A stretch of 24,849 bases of DNA from an uncultured Pseudomonadota bacterium (GTDB lineage Bacteria > Pseudomonadota > Gammaproteobacteria > Burkholderiales > Usitatibacteraceae), in NCBI GenBank assembly GCA_937898635.1, contig CALEJW010000163.1:1-24849 (forward strand). The letters are read 5' to 3'. A program made the position numbers and the translations under genes. Positions 9,202-16,460 of the stretch are shown here, piece by piece (position 1 is the first letter of the stretch; the number at the start of each line of letters is the position of its first letter). The notes beneath the pieces are model-generated. The model was given only the letters and a program-made list of their open reading frames with translations, had not been told where the DNA came from and made no database searches.

Positions 9202-10121
9202 GCATCGCCCTCATCGCCCATGGGGGCGCCGGCCGGTGGCGTCCGGGCTCCGACGAGGACGCCCTCGAGGGGCTTCGCGTGGCGGTGGAAGCCGGGCGCG
9301 CGATCCTCGCGCGCGGAGGACGCTCGCTCGACGCGGTGTGCGCCACCGTCGTGGCGCTGGAGGACAACCCGATCTACAACGCCGGGACCGGCGCGGTCCT
9401 CAACTTCGACGGCTACTGCGAGCTCGACGCCTGCGTGATGGAGAGCCGCGAGTCGCGCGTTGGCGCGGTGAGCGGGCTGCAGCGCGTGCGCAATCCCATC
9501 CTCGTCGCCCGCAAGGTGATGGAGGAGACCGACCACGTGATGCTCACCGGCGACGGCGCGCAGCGCTTCGCGCGCGTCATGGGCTTTCCCGACCACGACC
9601 CGGTGACGCCCGAGCGCCGCGCCGACTGGTTCGACAAGCGCAACCGCATCGACGAGGTGCTGGGCGAGCACGCGCACAAGATGCGCCGCTTCCTCAAGGA
9701 GCACCCCGAATATGCCGGCGGCACCGTCGGGGCGGCCGCCGTGGATGCCGACGGGGTGCTCGCCGCGGCGACTTCCACCGGCGGCGTCACCCTGAAGATG
9801 GTGGGCCGCGTGGGCGACTCGCCCGTCCCCGGCGCGGGCAACTATGCCTCGGGCCGCGTGGCCGCCTCGGCCACGGGCACCGGCGAGTTCGTCCTGCGCT
9901 CGCTCGCCACGCGCGCCATCGCCGAGCGGGTCGAGGCGGGCGCGGGTCTCGCCGAGGCCGTGGAAGCGGTGCTCGCGCGCCTGGGCGAGGCGTACGACGC
10001 GGACGTGGGCCTCATCGCGGTGGACGACCGGGGCCTCGCCGTCGCCCGGCACCGCACGCGCGACATGCCGCACGCGTATTTCCGCGGCGACGCGGCCGTC
10101 GTCGCGCTCATGCGGGTGTAG
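9198..10121 (+). CDS. Isoaspartyl peptidase / L-asparaginase, Ntn-hydrolase (plant type)
   Basis: A 307-residue type 2 asparaginase family protein (E. coli IaaA, human ASRGL1). It hydrolyses beta-aspartyl dipeptides from damaged proteins and, more weakly, asparagine. The precursor cleaves itself before the nucleophile, here Thr176 in AGGTVGAAAVD, giving alpha and beta chains. Other family marks are LIAHGGAG at the start, NAGTGAVLN, and the substrate-binding STGG and GRVGDSPVPGAGNYA segments. GTG 9198 overlaps the aspS stop (GTGA), so translation is probably coupled. It lies between aspS and nudB in one operon; the Asp-related chemistry next to AspRS may be coincidence. No missing catalytic residue. 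Confidence 0.93.
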
Positions 10122-10125
10122 CCGC

Positions 10126-10599
10126 GTGGAGGGGCGCGCGAAGATTCCCGTCTCGACGCTCGTCGTCGTCTACACGCCCGAACTCGACGTCCTCCTCATC
10201 GAGCGCGCCGACCGCCCCGGCTTCTGGCAGAGCGTCACCGGCAGCCAGGACCCCGGCGAGAGCCTCGCGCAGACCGCCGCGCGCGAGGTCCTCGAGGAGA
10301 CGGGAATCGACGCGGGCCGCCACGCCCTCGTCGACTGGGGGGTGTCCAACGTCTACGAGATCTTCGCGATCTGGCGCCACCGCTACCCGCCCGGCGTCAC
10401 CCACAACACGGAGCACGTCTTCGGCCTGAAGGTTCCCGGGCGTGTTCCCGTGCGGCTCGCCCCGGGCGAGCACCTGCGCCATCGCTGGCTGCCGTGGCGC
10501 GAGGCGGCCGCCGAGGTGTTCTCCTGGAGCAACCGGCAGGCCATACTCATGCTTCCCGAACGCGAGGCGTCCCTCGCCCCCGACCGGACCCCGCCATGA
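10126..10599 (+). CDS. nudB: Dihydroneopterin triphosphate diphosphatase (Nudix)
   Basis: NudB removes pyrophosphate from dihydroneopterin triphosphate, an early folate step. The 157-residue product has the Nudix box GSQDPGESLAQTAAREVLEETGI at about residues 38-60, matching Gx5Ex7REUxEExGU, with the NudB-like FWQSVTG before it and a THNTEHVFGL segment later. In betaproteobacteria nudB often follows aspS, which supports the assignment over a generic Nudix enzyme. The start is GTG 10126, four bases after the preceding stop and without a strong Shine-Dalgarno; GTG is chosen since it gives the family N-terminus (KIPVSTLVVVY). Its stop overlaps the next ATG (ATGA). Confidence 0.93.
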   Translation: MEGRAKIPVSTLVVVYTPELDVLLIERADRPGFWQSVTGSQDPGESLAQTAAREVLEETGIDAGRHALVDWGVSNVYEIFAIWRHRYPPGVTHNTEHVFGLKVPGRVPVRLAPGEHLRHRWLPWREAAAEVFSWSNRQAILMLPEREASLAPDRTPP

Positions 10600-11351
10600 G
10601 CCCCGGAGCCGCGCCGCTCACCGTCGTCACCTACAACATCCACAAGGGATTCTCGGCGTTGAACCGCCGCCTCGTGGTGCACGAGATCCGGGAGCGCCTC
10701 CACGCCCTTTCCCCGGACGTGGTGTTCCTCCAGGAGGTCCAGGGAGCGCACCTGCGCCACTCGCGCCGCCACGTGAGCTGGCCGGAGGGGGCACAGCACG
10801 AGTTCCTGGCCCACGAGGGCGGGCATTCGGCCTACGGCAGGAACGTGAGCTACCAGGACGGCCACCACGGGAACGCGATCGTGAGCCGCTACCCGATCCT
10901 CAAGTCCGAGAACATCGACATCTCGCACCATGTGCTGGAGAGCCGCGGGCTGCTGCACTGCGAGATGGAGGTGCCGGGGTGGAGCGACTCCCTGCACTGC
11001 ATCAACGTGCACCTGGGCTTGTGGGCGAGGAGCCGCCGCTTCCAGCTCGAATGGCTGTGCCACCGCATCCGCGAGTCCGTCCCGCAGCACTCTCCCCTGG
11101 TCGTGGCGGGCGACTTCAACGACTGGCGGGGCACGGCCTCGGCGGTGCTCGCGCGCGAGCTGGGACTCCGGGAAGCCTTCCAGGACTCGCGCGGCGCCCA
11201 TGCGCGCAGCTTCCCCGCGGGCCTGCCGCTCTTCGCGCTGGACCGCATCTACGTGCGCGACCTCAAGGTGGGCGCGACCCAGCTCCTCGCGGGCGGGCCA
11301 TGGTCGCGCCTGTCCGACCATGCGGCGCTCGCCGCGCGCCTCACTCGCTGA
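10596..11351 (+). CDS. Endonuclease/exonuclease/phosphatase family protein, YbhP-like
   Basis: A 251-residue metal-dependent phosphodiesterase of the EEP superfamily. Visible motifs, in order: TYNIHKG, the catalytic Glu in FLQEVQ, HGNAIVSRYPI, the NVHLGL strand, GDFNDW with catalytic Asp/Asn, LDRIYV and the terminal SDHAAL. It lacks a signal peptide and is probably cytosolic. E. coli has the same pairing: ybhP, an EEP protein, sits beside clsB (ybhO), and the downstream gene here is clsB, so a lipid-related role is plausible though unproven. ATG 10596 overlaps the nudB stop; a longer reading from 10494 is only frame-open antisense noise inside nudB. Confidence 0.9.
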   Translation: MSPGAAPLTVVTYNIHKGFSALNRRLVVHEIRERLHALSPDVVFLQEVQGAHLRHSRRHVSWPEGAQHEFLAHEGGHSAYGRNVSYQDGHHGNAIVSRYPILKSENIDISHHVLESRGLLHCEMEVPGWSDSLHCINVHLGLWARSRRFQLEWLCHRIRESVPQHSPLVVAGDFNDWRGTASAVLARELGLREAFQDSRGAHARSFPAGLPLFALDRIYVRDLKVGATQLLAGGPWSRLSDHAALAARLTR

Positions 11352-11369
11352 CGGCCCGGGGCGGACGCC

Positions 11370-12527
11370 GTGAAGCCGGTCGCCGGCAACCGCGTCACGC
11401 TCTTGCGCAACGGCGCGGAGCTCTTTCCCGCGATGGTCGCCGCGATCGACGCCGCGGCGAGCGACGTGCACGTCGAGACCTACATCTTCGCCGACGACGC
11501 GGCCGGCCGCGCCGTGGCGGAGGCGCTCGCCAGGGCCGCACGGCGTGGCGTGCTGGTGCGCCTGCTCGTCGACGGCTTCGGTTCCCGCGAGCTGCCCGAG
11601 CCCTTCCTGGAGGGCTTGCGCGAGGCGGGCGTCGTCGCCCGGCGCTTCCGGCCCGAGCGGCGCTGGTTCTCGTTCCGCCGCAGCCGCCTGCGGCGCCTGC
11701 ACCGCAAGATCGCGCTCGTCGACGGCCGCGTCGGCTTCGTCGGCGGCATCAACGTGGTCGACGACCTCTCGGGGCACGGGTCCCGCTGGCCGCGCCTCGA
11801 CTACGCGGTGCGCGTGGAGGGGCCGCTCCTCGCGGACATCTATCCCGTGGTCCACCGGCTCTGGTGGCTGGTGACGGCGCTTTCCCGCAAGGCGCGCCGG
11901 CAGGGCTTCGCGCCGCCCGCGGTGCAGCCCGTGCCGGCGGGCGACACCGCCGCCGCCTTCGTCTTCCGCGACAACTTCGGCCATCGCCACGACATCGAGA
12001 CGATGTACCTCGAGGCGATCGGCGGCGCGAGGCGGGAGGTCCTGATCGCCTGCGCCTATTTCATGCCCGGCTGGCGCGTGCGGCACGCGCTGATGGAGGC
12101 CGCCGCTCGGGGCGTGCGCGTGGCGATCGTCGTCCAGGGCTGGTCGGACCACCGCCTCTTCCAGCAGGCGAGCCGCGCGCTCTACGGAACGCTCCTCGAC
12201 CACGGGATCGAGATCCACGAGTACGAGCGCAGCGAGCTGCACGCCAAGGCGGCGGTCGTGGACGGCCGCTGGTCGACCGTCGGCTCCTCCAACCTCGACC
12301 CCTTCAGCCTGTTCCTCGCGCGGGAGGCGAACGTGGCGGTCCACGGCGAGGCCTTCGCGCGGGAGCTTCGCGAGTCGATCGAGCGCGAGATCCGGGACGG
12401 AGCGCGCGCCGTGCCGCGGCTGCTGTGGCGCCGCCGCCCCTGGCTCAAGCGGGCCGCGGGCTGGCTCGCCTACGGCTACGCGCGCTTCGCGATGGGGGTC
12501 GCGGGCATCGGGCGGCGCTGGTCCTAG
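11370..12527 (+). CDS. clsB: Cardiolipin synthase B (PLD family)
   Basis: ClsB makes cardiolipin by phosphatidyl transfer, through a covalent phospho-histidine intermediate, at the inner membrane. The 385-residue protein has two HKD motifs: His111/Lys113/Asp118 (HRKIALVDGRVGFVGG) and His291/Lys293/Asp298 (HAKAAVVDGRWSTVGSSN). It lacks the two N-terminal membrane helices of ClsA, which fits ClsB; the C-terminus is basic and amphipathic (WRRRPWLKRAAGWLAYGYAR), suited to peripheral membrane contact. GTG 11370 is 18 bp after the EEP gene. As in E. coli, the EEP partner is adjacent, but the third gene of that cluster (ybhN) is absent. It is the last gene of the aspS operon. Confidence 0.94.
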   Translation: MKPVAGNRVTLLRNGAELFPAMVAAIDAAASDVHVETYIFADDAAGRAVAEALARAARRGVLVRLLVDGFGSRELPEPFLEGLREAGVVARRFRPERRWFSFRRSRLRRLHRKIALVDGRVGFVGGINVVDDLSGHGSRWPRLDYAVRVEGPLLADIYPVVHRLWWLVTALSRKARRQGFAPPAVQPVPAGDTAAAFVFRDNFGHRHDIETMYLEAIGGARREVLIACAYFMPGWRVRHALMEAAARGVRVAIVVQGWSDHRLFQQASRALYGTLLDHGIEIHEYERSELHAKAAVVDGRWSTVGSSNLDPFSLFLAREANVAVHGEAFARELRESIEREIRDGARAVPRLLWRRRPWLKRAAGWLAYGYARFAMGVAGIGRRWS

Positions 12528-12541
12528 CGGGCGGGGCCCGC
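12527..12541. terminator. Short GC hairpin between convergent clsB and argB
   Basis: GCGGGC (12527-12532) and GCCCGC (12536-12541) form a 6-bp stem with a GGG loop in the 17-bp gap between the clsB and argB stops. It could act in both directions, but no T-tract follows on either side, so intrinsic termination is only a possibility. Confidence 0.3.
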
Positions 12542-12544
12542 GCG

Positions 12545-13453
12545 CTAGCGGTGGTCCACCCGGTTCGCGGAGGAGCCGCGGATGAGAGTGCCCACGCCCT
12601 CGCTCGTGAGCACTTCCAGCAGCAGCGCGTGGGAGACGCGCCCGTCGATGATGTGCGCGGTCCTCACGCCGTTCTTCACCGCGTCCAGGGCGCACTCGAC
12701 CTTGGGCAGCATCCCGCCGGAGATCGTGCCCTCGTCGATCATCTCCTTCACCTTCTTGGCCGTGAGGCCGGTGATCACCTTGCCCTCCCGGTCCATGACG
12801 CCGGTGGTGTTGGTGAGGAGGATGAGCTTCTCGGCCTGCAGCGTCACCGCGAGCTTGCCGGCGGCGACGTCGGCGTTGATGTTGTAGGCGGTGCCGCGGT
12901 CGTCCGCGCCGATGGGCGCGATCACGGGAATGAAGTCGCGCTGGTCGAGGAGCTGGATGATCTCCGGGTCGATGCGCACGACCTCGCCCACCAGGCCGAC
13001 GTCGATCTTCTTCTTCTTGTCCTCCTTGCTCGCCACCTTGAGCTTGCGGGCGTGGATGAAGTGCCCGTCCTTGCCGGTGAGCCCCACGGCGCGCCCGCCC
13101 GCCTTGTTGATGAGGGTGACGATCTCCTGGTTGATGAGGCCGCCCAGGACCATCTCGACGACGTCGAGCGTCTCCTCGTCCGTGACGCGCATGCCCTGGA
13201 TGAACTCGCTCTGCTTGCCGAGCTTCTGCAGGAGCGCGCCGATCTGCGGCCCCGCGCCGTGCACGACCACCGGGTTCATCCCGATGAGCTTCAGGAGCAC
13301 GATGTCCTCGGCGAAGTCCTCCTGCAGGGCGACGTCGGTCATGGCGTTTCCGCCGTACTTGATCACGATCGTCTTGTCGTAGAAGCGCTGGATGTAGGGC
13401 AGCGCCTCGACCAGCATCTCGGCCTTCTGCGCGGGGGTCAGCTTCTGGGGCAT
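12545..13453 (-). CDS. argB: Acetylglutamate kinase
   Basis: ArgB phosphorylates N-acetylglutamate, the second step of arginine synthesis. The 302-residue protein has the amino-acid kinase fold: TIVIKYGGNAM near residue 28 (phosphate-binding Lys), VVVHGAGPQIG near 62, a substrate segment GRAVGLTGKDG, NINADVAAGKLA around 194, and the nucleotide-binding lysine region GGMLPKVECALDAV near 250. A Lys-rich KEDKKKK loop occurs near residue 150. The N-terminal helix upstream of the kinase core (KAEMLVEALPYIQRFYDK) resembles that of arginine-inhibited hexameric forms. Start is ATG 13453 (MPQKLTPAQKAEML); the Shine-Dalgarno is weak. It is a single-gene unit divergent from the buf operon and convergent with clsB. 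Confidence 0.97.
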   Translation of the reverse strand: MPQKLTPAQKAEMLVEALPYIQRFYDKTIVIKYGGNAMTDVALQEDFAEDIVLLKLIGMNPVVVHGAGPQIGALLQKLGKQSEFIQGMRVTDEETLDVVEMVLGGLINQEIVTLINKAGGRAVGLTGKDGHFIHARKLKVASKEDKKKKIDVGLVGEVVRIDPEIIQLLDQRDFIPVIAPIGADDRGTAYNINADVAAGKLAVTLQAEKLILLTNTTGVMDREGKVITGLTAKKVKEMIDEGTISGGMLPKVECALDAVKNGVRTAHIIDGRVSHALLLEVLTSEGVGTLIRGSSANRVDHR

Positions 13454-13496
13454 GTCGGTTGGGAAAAGGCCGGGCGGGGGAGGGGAAGTGGGCGCT

Positions 13497-13525
13497 ATTG
13501 TAGGCGGGCCCCCCGCAACTAAAAA
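13497..13525 (-). promoter_or_regulatory. Predicted argB promoter
   Basis: On the minus strand TACAAT (13502-13497) is a near-consensus -10, with TTTTTA (13525-13520) exactly 17 bp upstream as a weak -35. Transcription would start near 13490, giving a 37-nt leader for argB. Not verified. Confidence 0.42.
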
Positions 13526-13558
13526 GGGGCCTGGCGGCGAAGGCGGCCGTACTCCCGG

Positions 13559-13567
13559 TGCTATCAT
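13559..13567 (+). promoter_or_regulatory. Extended -10 element for the buf operon
   Basis: TGCTATCAT is an extended -10 (TGn plus TATCAT) about 60 bp before the first buf gene. No good -35 is visible, which suits an extended -10 or an ECF-type promoter; bufferin operons in other bacteria are known to be ECF-controlled, and I cannot identify the sigma factor. The leader contains a small hairpin, CTGCC (13575-13579) with GGCAG (13585-13589). Confidence 0.38.
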
Positions 13568-13627
13568 CGGCGGCCTGCCGCGCGGGCAGTGCCCGGCGGC
13601 CCCCGTCCCCCGAACAGGAGATATCCC

Positions 13628-13891
13628 ATGAATTCGAAAAGGCTTCTCATCGGTTCCGCTCTCGCCGGCGCGATCGCGGCGGGTCTCGGGTTCGCCCAGG
13701 CGGCCCTGGCCGACGACGCCAAGGAGAAGTGTTACGGCATCGCCAAGGCCGGCCAGAACGACTGCGGGACCGCGACGCACTCCTGCGCGGGCCTCGCGAA
13801 GAAGGACAACGCGCCCGACGAGTGGAAGTACGTCGCGAAGGGCACCTGCACGAAGCTCGGCGGGAAGCTGAAGCCCCCGGCGGGCAAGTAG
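13628..13891 (+). CDS. bufA1: BufA1-type bufferin precursor (DUF2282), copper-sequestering RiPP
   Basis: An 87-residue secreted precursor of the DUF2282 family. Residues 1-28 form a signal peptide (SKR, then a hydrophobic Ala/Gly/Leu core, AQAALA before the mature DDAKEK). The mature part has exactly four cysteines, Cys35 (EKCYG), Cys46 (NDCGT), Cys53 (HSCAG) and Cys74 (KGTC), the family pattern. In the recently described bufferins, a DUF692 enzyme with a DUF2063 partner converts cysteines to thiooxazoles, and the periplasmic product binds copper. Both partner genes follow directly. ATG 13628 has a strong Shine-Dalgarno, AGGAGA at 13616-13621; an upstream in-frame start at 13589 is rejected. 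Copper protection here is inference from the family. Confidence 0.93.
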   Translation: MNSKRLLIGSALAGAIAAGLGFAQAALADDAKEKCYGIAKAGQNDCGTATHSCAGLAKKDNAPDEWKYVAKGTCTKLGGKLKPPAGK

Positions 13892-13905
13892 GCGAACGGG
13901 GCGGC

Positions 13906-14763
13906 GTGACCGCGAGGTTCCCGGAACGCGCGCCGGACCCGGCGAAGGCCGGGATCGGCCTGCGAACGCCGCACTTCGAGGCGCTGGCGACGACCCGGCC
14001 CCCGCTCTCCTTCCTGGAGGTCCACAGCGAGAACTACTTCGCCGACGGCGGGCCCTCGCTCGCGTGGCTGGAGCGCCTGCGGGCCGACTACCCCGTGAGC
14101 CTGCACGGCGTGGGGCTGTCCCTCGGGTCGGCGGACCCCCTCGACGACGAGCACCTCGCGCGCCTCGCGCGCCTCGCCCGTCGCATCGAGCCGGCGCTGG
14201 TCTCGGAGCACCTGTGCTGGTCGGGAATCGGCGGCCGCCACCTGAACGAGCTGCTCCCGCTTCCGCTCACGGAGGAAGTCCTCGCGCACGTGGGCGAGCG
14301 CGTGGCGCGGGTGCAGGACCGCCTCGGCCGGCGGATCCTCGTCGAGAACGTCACCGCCTACGTCCGGTTCTCGGGCTCCACGATCGCCGAGGGCGAGTTC
14401 CTCTCGGAGCTCGCGCGGCGCACCGGCTGCGGCGTGCTGCTCGACGTGAACAACGCCTGGATCAATGCCGTGAACCACGGCACGGACGCGCGTGCCTTCC
14501 TCGAGGCGATCGACCCGGCGTGCGTCGGGGAGATCCACCTCGCGGGCGGCGAGGCGACGCCCGACGGAATCGTCGACTCCCACGGCGCGGCCGTCTTTCC
14601 GGAAGTGTGGGAGCTCTTCGCGCGGACCGTGGCGCGGCTCGGCCCGGTGCCGACCCTCATCGAGTGGGACACCGACATTCCCGCGCTCGACGTCCTCGTG
14701 GCCGAGGCGCGGCGCGCGGACGCGATCCTCGCCGGCGCGGGCGCGCGGCGGGAGGCGGCGTGA
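13906..14763 (+). CDS. bufB: BufB, multinuclear non-heme iron oxidase (DUF692/MNIO)
   Basis: A 285-residue DUF692 enzyme with a TIM-barrel fold that installs modified cysteine heterocycles in the bufferin precursor. The conserved metal-binding and active-site segments are all present in order: LEVHSENYF (residues ~37-45), SLHGVGLSLGS, ALVSEHLCWS, ILVENV, LLDVNNAW, GEIHLAGG, DSHG and PTLIEWDT, supplying the His/Glu/Asp/Asn ligands of a multi-iron site. Start is GTG 13906, 14 bp after the bufA1 stop; the upstream frame-open extension from 13558 would overlap bufA1. The stop overlaps the bufC GTG, and the two proteins are known to act as a complex. Length is normal and no ligand motif is missing. 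Confidence 0.95.
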   Translation: MTARFPERAPDPAKAGIGLRTPHFEALATTRPPLSFLEVHSENYFADGGPSLAWLERLRADYPVSLHGVGLSLGSADPLDDEHLARLARLARRIEPALVSEHLCWSGIGGRHLNELLPLPLTEEVLAHVGERVARVQDRLGRRILVENVTAYVRFSGSTIAEGEFLSELARRTGCGVLLDVNNAWINAVNHGTDARAFLEAIDPACVGEIHLAGGEATPDGIVDSHGAAVFPEVWELFARTVARLGPVPTLIEWDTDIPALDVLVAEARRADAILAGAGARREAA

Positions 14764-15539
14764 GCGCGGCGCCCGCCCTCGCGAGCCTGCAGGCGCTCTT
14801 CGCCCGGGCGGTCGTCGCGGGAGAGGACGAGGCCGTGCTCGCGCACCTCGCCGGCGATCCGGAAACGGCGCGCCGGCGCCTCGGCCTCTACCGGCGCGCG
14901 ATCCTCGCCAACCAGGCCGGCGCCTTGCGCGCGGCGTTCCCGGTGGTCGCGCGCCTGGTCGGGGAGGGTTTCTTCGACGAGGCTGCCCGGCGCTACGGGG
15001 AAGCGTCGCCCCCGGCGCGCGCCGATCTCAATCGCCACGGCGAGTCGTTCCCCGCCTTTCTCTCGGGCTATCCGCACGCCGCGTCGATGCCCTGGCTCGC
15101 GGACGTCGCGCGGCTCGAGTGGGCCGCGCACGAGTCGCTCATGGCCGCGGACGAGGCGCCGCTCGATTTCGACGCGCTCGCCCGGGTGGAGGCAGCCGGG
15201 CAGCCTTGCCTTCGCTTTCGCCTGCACCCTTCGCTGCGGCTGGTGCGCTCCGCCTGGCCCGTGCTGGCGATCTGGGAGGCGAACCAGCCCGGACGCGACG
15301 GGACGCCGGACCGGGAAGAGGGCGCCGACGACGTGCTCGCCTGGCGCGAGGCGGGGCGCCTTCGGTACGCCCTGCTGGCGCCGCGGGAAGCGGCATTCGT
15401 CGAAGCGCTGGCGCGCGGCGAGACGCTGGCGGAGGCGGCGGGCGAAGGCGAACCCTGGGACTTCGGGACGATGCTCGGGCGGCTCGCGGGCGCGGGCCTG
15501 CTCTGTGCCTTCTCGCGCGGGGCCGCGGCGCCGCCCTAG
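14760..15539 (+). CDS. bufC: BufC, DUF2063 partner of the MNIO enzyme
   Basis: A 259-residue protein whose N-terminal ~95 residues are the DUF2063 helical domain: LQALFARAVV, RRLGLYRRAILANQAGALRAAFPVVARLVGE with the typical FFDEAARRY, then PWLADVARLEW. The remainder is less conserved and resembles the winged or recognition module that binds the precursor leader. GTG 14760 has GGAGG at 14751-14755 and overlaps the bufB stop. The stop codon TAG lies inside CTAG, which is also the stop of the opposite-strand lipoprotein gene. No DoxX-type bufD gene follows, unlike many buf operons. Confidence 0.9.
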   Translation: MSAAPALASLQALFARAVVAGEDEAVLAHLAGDPETARRRLGLYRRAILANQAGALRAAFPVVARLVGEGFFDEAARRYGEASPPARADLNRHGESFPAFLSGYPHAASMPWLADVARLEWAAHESLMAADEAPLDFDALARVEAAGQPCLRFRLHPSLRLVRSAWPVLAIWEANQPGRDGTPDREEGADDVLAWREAGRLRYALLAPREAAFVEALARGETLAEAAGEGEPWDFGTMLGRLAGAGLLCAFSRGAAAPP

Positions 15540-16387
15540 CGCGGCGAGAGCGGGTTCAGCACGTCCAGCGCGATCCGCCAGCCCTCGGCCTCGCGCCGCC
15601 AGACGCGCAGGAAGTGCCCCGCGGGCGGTCCGCCCGGCGCGGCGGCATAGCGGCCCGTCGCATACCCGAAATCCCCCGAGGCGCTCGAGTCCCGGGACTC
15701 GACGGTCCAGGCCGTGCGCTCCGCGCCGACCGCGGCGGAGGCGAGCGCGCTCGCGCGACCCAGGAACGGCGCATGCCCGTCCCGGTACACGCGGACTTCC
15801 GGCGACATCCACGCGGCATAGGCCGCGGCGTCTCCCGATCGCGCCGCGAGCTCGGCGAATCCCGCTTCCGCCCGGTCGAGCGTGCCGGCCGGGCCGGCGG
15901 CGGCGCGGGGCGTCGTGGACGCCTGCAGGGGCGCGTCGGCGAGGAATGGCCCGGCATGCGTGATGCCGAGGTCGACCCGCACGCGCCACGGCCCTCCCGA
16001 CTCGCGCTTCCAGACGGACACGAATTGCCCGTGCCGAGGCGGCGCCTGCGGATCCTTGCGGCTCGTGAGCGTCCAGGGCCCGGTGGACAGCCCCATCTCC
16101 CCGGAGGCGGCGACCTCCACGAAGACCGGGCGCCAGTCGAGGACGACCGGGGGGTCGGGACGGGCGCGAATGAACTCGGGGCCGTCCACGGGACCGTCGC
16201 GAAAGAGCGTGGCCCCGGGCGCCAGCCAGGCGAGGAAGGCCGCGCGCATGCCTTCGCGGACCGACTGGGCGGCGAAGGCGGATTCGGCGGCGGCGAGCGA
16301 GGCGGGCGCTTCGGGGGGCGAGGAGGACATCGTCGGGGAGGCGCAGGCCGCGAGGCCGGCCGCCATCGCGGCCAGGAAAGGCTTCAT
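15536..16387 (-). CDS. Lipoprotein with two NTF2-like (SnoaL/DUF4440) domains
   Basis: A 283-residue predicted lipoprotein. MKPFLAAMAAGLAAC has a lipobox LAAC with Cys15 as the acylation site, so it should be anchored in the periplasm. Two similar NTF2-like units follow. Unit 1 covers about residues 30-145 (AAFLAWLAPGATLFRDG, then FVSVWKRESGGPWRVRVDLG). Unit 2 covers about 165-280 (AAYAAWMSPEVRVYRDG, then FLRVWRREAEGWRIALDVL). They look like an internal duplication. Such domains bind small ligands or are enzymes; the substrate is unknown. It converges on bufC and shares its CTAG stop. A CAGAAT box 7 nt before the ATG and no Shine-Dalgarno suggest a leaderless transcript. A link to the bufferin system is only positional. 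Confidence 0.82.
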   Translation of the reverse strand: MKPFLAAMAAGLAACASPTMSSSPPEAPASLAAAESAFAAQSVREGMRAAFLAWLAPGATLFRDGPVDGPEFIRARPDPPVVLDWRPVFVEVAASGEMGLSTGPWTLTSRKDPQAPPRHGQFVSVWKRESGGPWRVRVDLGITHAGPFLADAPLQASTTPRAAAGPAGTLDRAEAGFAELAARSGDAAAYAAWMSPEVRVYRDGHAPFLGRASALASAAVGAERTAWTVESRDSSASGDFGYATGRYAAAPGGPPAGHFLRVWRREAEGWRIALDVLNPLSPR

Positions 16388-16460
16388 CGCGCTGATTCTG
16401 GACGCCCGGGCCGCTCCCGTGCGTTACGGTCCGTGATGGACGCGGCGGGCCGCGCGGGCG

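Noticed and set aside
10442..13522. 1026-codon open frame spanning nudB, EEP, clsB and argB
   Set aside because: It runs out of frame or antisense through four recognisable genes, with Arg/Pro/Ala-rich composition and no family features.
13558..13905. N-terminal extension of bufB
   Set aside because: It would overlap bufA1 entirely and is low-complexity Arg/Gly; DUF692 similarity begins after GTG 13906.
16441..16454. Terminator hairpin after hslU
   Set aside because: The stem is only 5 bp and no T-tract follows on the minus strand.
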